From Cheiracanthium punctorium (lineage: Eukaryota > Arthropoda > Arachnida > Araneae > Cheiracanthiidae): a stretch of DNA of 64,000 nt. The notes below the pieces were generated by a model. It did not search any database and had not been told where the DNA came from. It worked only from the letters and a program-made list of their open reading frames with translations. Shown one piece after another: positions 63,193 through 64,000 of this stretch (positions within the stretch are counted from its first letter, which is position 1; the number at the start of each line of letters is the position of its first letter). The stretch spans positions 62,001 to 126,000 of the forward strand of contig JAWZYV010012517.1 in the NCBI GenBank assembly GCA_038373885.1, in the 5' to 3' direction. Made by a program: the position numbers and the translations under genes.

Positions 63193-63985
63193 AGTTGAGC
63201 AAATTCTGATTGCTGTAGCAACTCCGAGTTGAAAGGAAATTTATTACGCATATAATCGCATGCTGCTGTGTAATATTTCCTAATATTTTCATAAAATGCA
63301 TTTTTATCTGCTGGGCAAAGTGTTTCAACTTCTTCAACTGCTGCATTTCCAATTAAAATATCTGCATCGTCTTTTTCGTTACTTCTGTCATGATATGGAA
63401 TTTTTAAAGGGTCGTCCTGTGATTTTATAGCACTAGGTTTTACAAATTTAAACAGCACTTCTTTATATAAATTCAATAATAACAATTTTAATACATGAAT
63501 GTGTGGTTCTGCAGACTGAAGCTTTACATTAGCTTTTTCAAACACTGGTATAATGTAGGACAGGAACAAACAGTAAGCCTTATTAACATCAGTGGTTAAA
63601 AAATAAAATAATCTTTCTTCACGACTTATGGCATTACTATTTTTCTGCTTCTTCGTTGTAGAAGGTTGTTTGGATGTCTCGCGTTTTCTCTTCAATTTTT
63701 GATCAGTTTTCTTGCTTTCTGGTTGAGTAATTTGAATTTCGTCAACACTTTCATGGGCTGTTTTTATAGAGGGAATAGTAAAAAATGAAAGAGGAGTAAC
63801 TTCTGTTACTTTCATTGCTTCCTCTTTGAAAAAAGTGACCAGAGGTTGCCACTGCTGAATAATACGTTCTAAACACTTCCCAGCAGACAGCCAACGACTA
63901 CTAACATGTTTAAGGACTTTTTTAATATTTGTTTCGTGAAACTCCTGTAGCAGCTTGAGTCTATCGATTCTTTTTGAACTCTTCT
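63193..63985 (-). pseudogene. hAT transposase, middle part (upstream of the nest)
   Basis: A long open minus frame: LKLLQEFHETNIKKVLKHVS, SRWLSAGKCLERIIQQWQPL, VTFFKEEAMKVTEV, a Lys-rich insertion (KKTDQKLKRKRETSKQ), FEKANVKLQSAEPHIHVLKL and FPFNSELLQQSEFAQLSNIE. The 'KHVS.RWLS.GKCLER...QW' block is the RNase H-like core of a hAT family with a large helical insertion. At the window's end, TTATTTACAG followed by AAG could be a splice acceptor. It is interrupted after SNIE by E1 and continues in the same frame at 45982. Confidence 0.75.
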
Positions 63986-64000
63986 GTAAATAATAATATA

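Overview
The window reads as intergenic, transposon-filled DNA from an arthropod nuclear genome. A spider or other arachnid is my best guess, because the particular I-like, BEL/Pao, hAT, pogo and Mutator-type proteins resemble those common in spider genomes. That assignment is from memory of families, not a search. The DNA is AT-rich and rich in microsatellites. There are no bacterial-type operons, and open reading frames are long only where a mobile element lies. I recognise no intact cellular gene; the best non-transposon candidate is one splice-flanked exon at 4621-4761.

Layout. 1-8900: AT-rich filler, G-tract repeats, a 440 bp hAT MITE with a perfect 8 bp target duplication, two Helitron fragments, and three head-to-tail copies of an unclassified long repeat called family A here. 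9000-16000: a pogo-like transposase with one spliceable intron that carries a 198 bp hAT MITE, a BEL/Pao pol relic, an R1-like retrotransposon and an antisense hAT transposase relic. 16106-32252: two inverted GGAAAAAAGCGC-type termini flanked by the same 9 bp direct repeat, which may be the two ends of one old element now stuffed with later arrivals. These are a Harbinger-like element, a BEL/Pao element with 187 bp LTRs interrupted by a non-LTR copy, a piggyBac and a 4.3 kb I-like copy. 32700-45400: a truncated copia element, a Mutator-like transposase, a 167 bp MITE with a 10 bp duplication, a small Cys-rich open frame of a recurrent arthropod family, and a gypsy element split by a family A copy. 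45540-63985: a hAT transposase frame split by a 17.2 kb nest of I-like elements.

The central object is the I-like non-LTR family. It has ORF1 with three CCHC knuckles and ORF2 with endonuclease, reverse transcriptase and RNase H. Its tail is usually (AACC)n. Eight copies are present, all on the minus strand. In 45983-63192 they are nested: a full-length outer copy is interrupted by two further copies, and each of those is interrupted by a 5'-truncated copy. Every boundary can be placed from target-site duplications. Copy against copy, the family shows two 3' UTR hairpins with compensatory base changes, an ORF1 stop and ORF2 start separated by exactly 2 nt, a conserved 5' terminal palindrome, and target sites that end in GG next to the (TTGG)n tail.

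Most of the coding relics are broken by frameshifts, stops or insertions. ORF1 of two nest copies is uninterrupted. I did not find a clearly novel cellular system. The strongest leads are the RNA structures and priming pattern of the I-like family, the precise nesting order, family A, and the 16 kb terminal-inverted-repeat interval.
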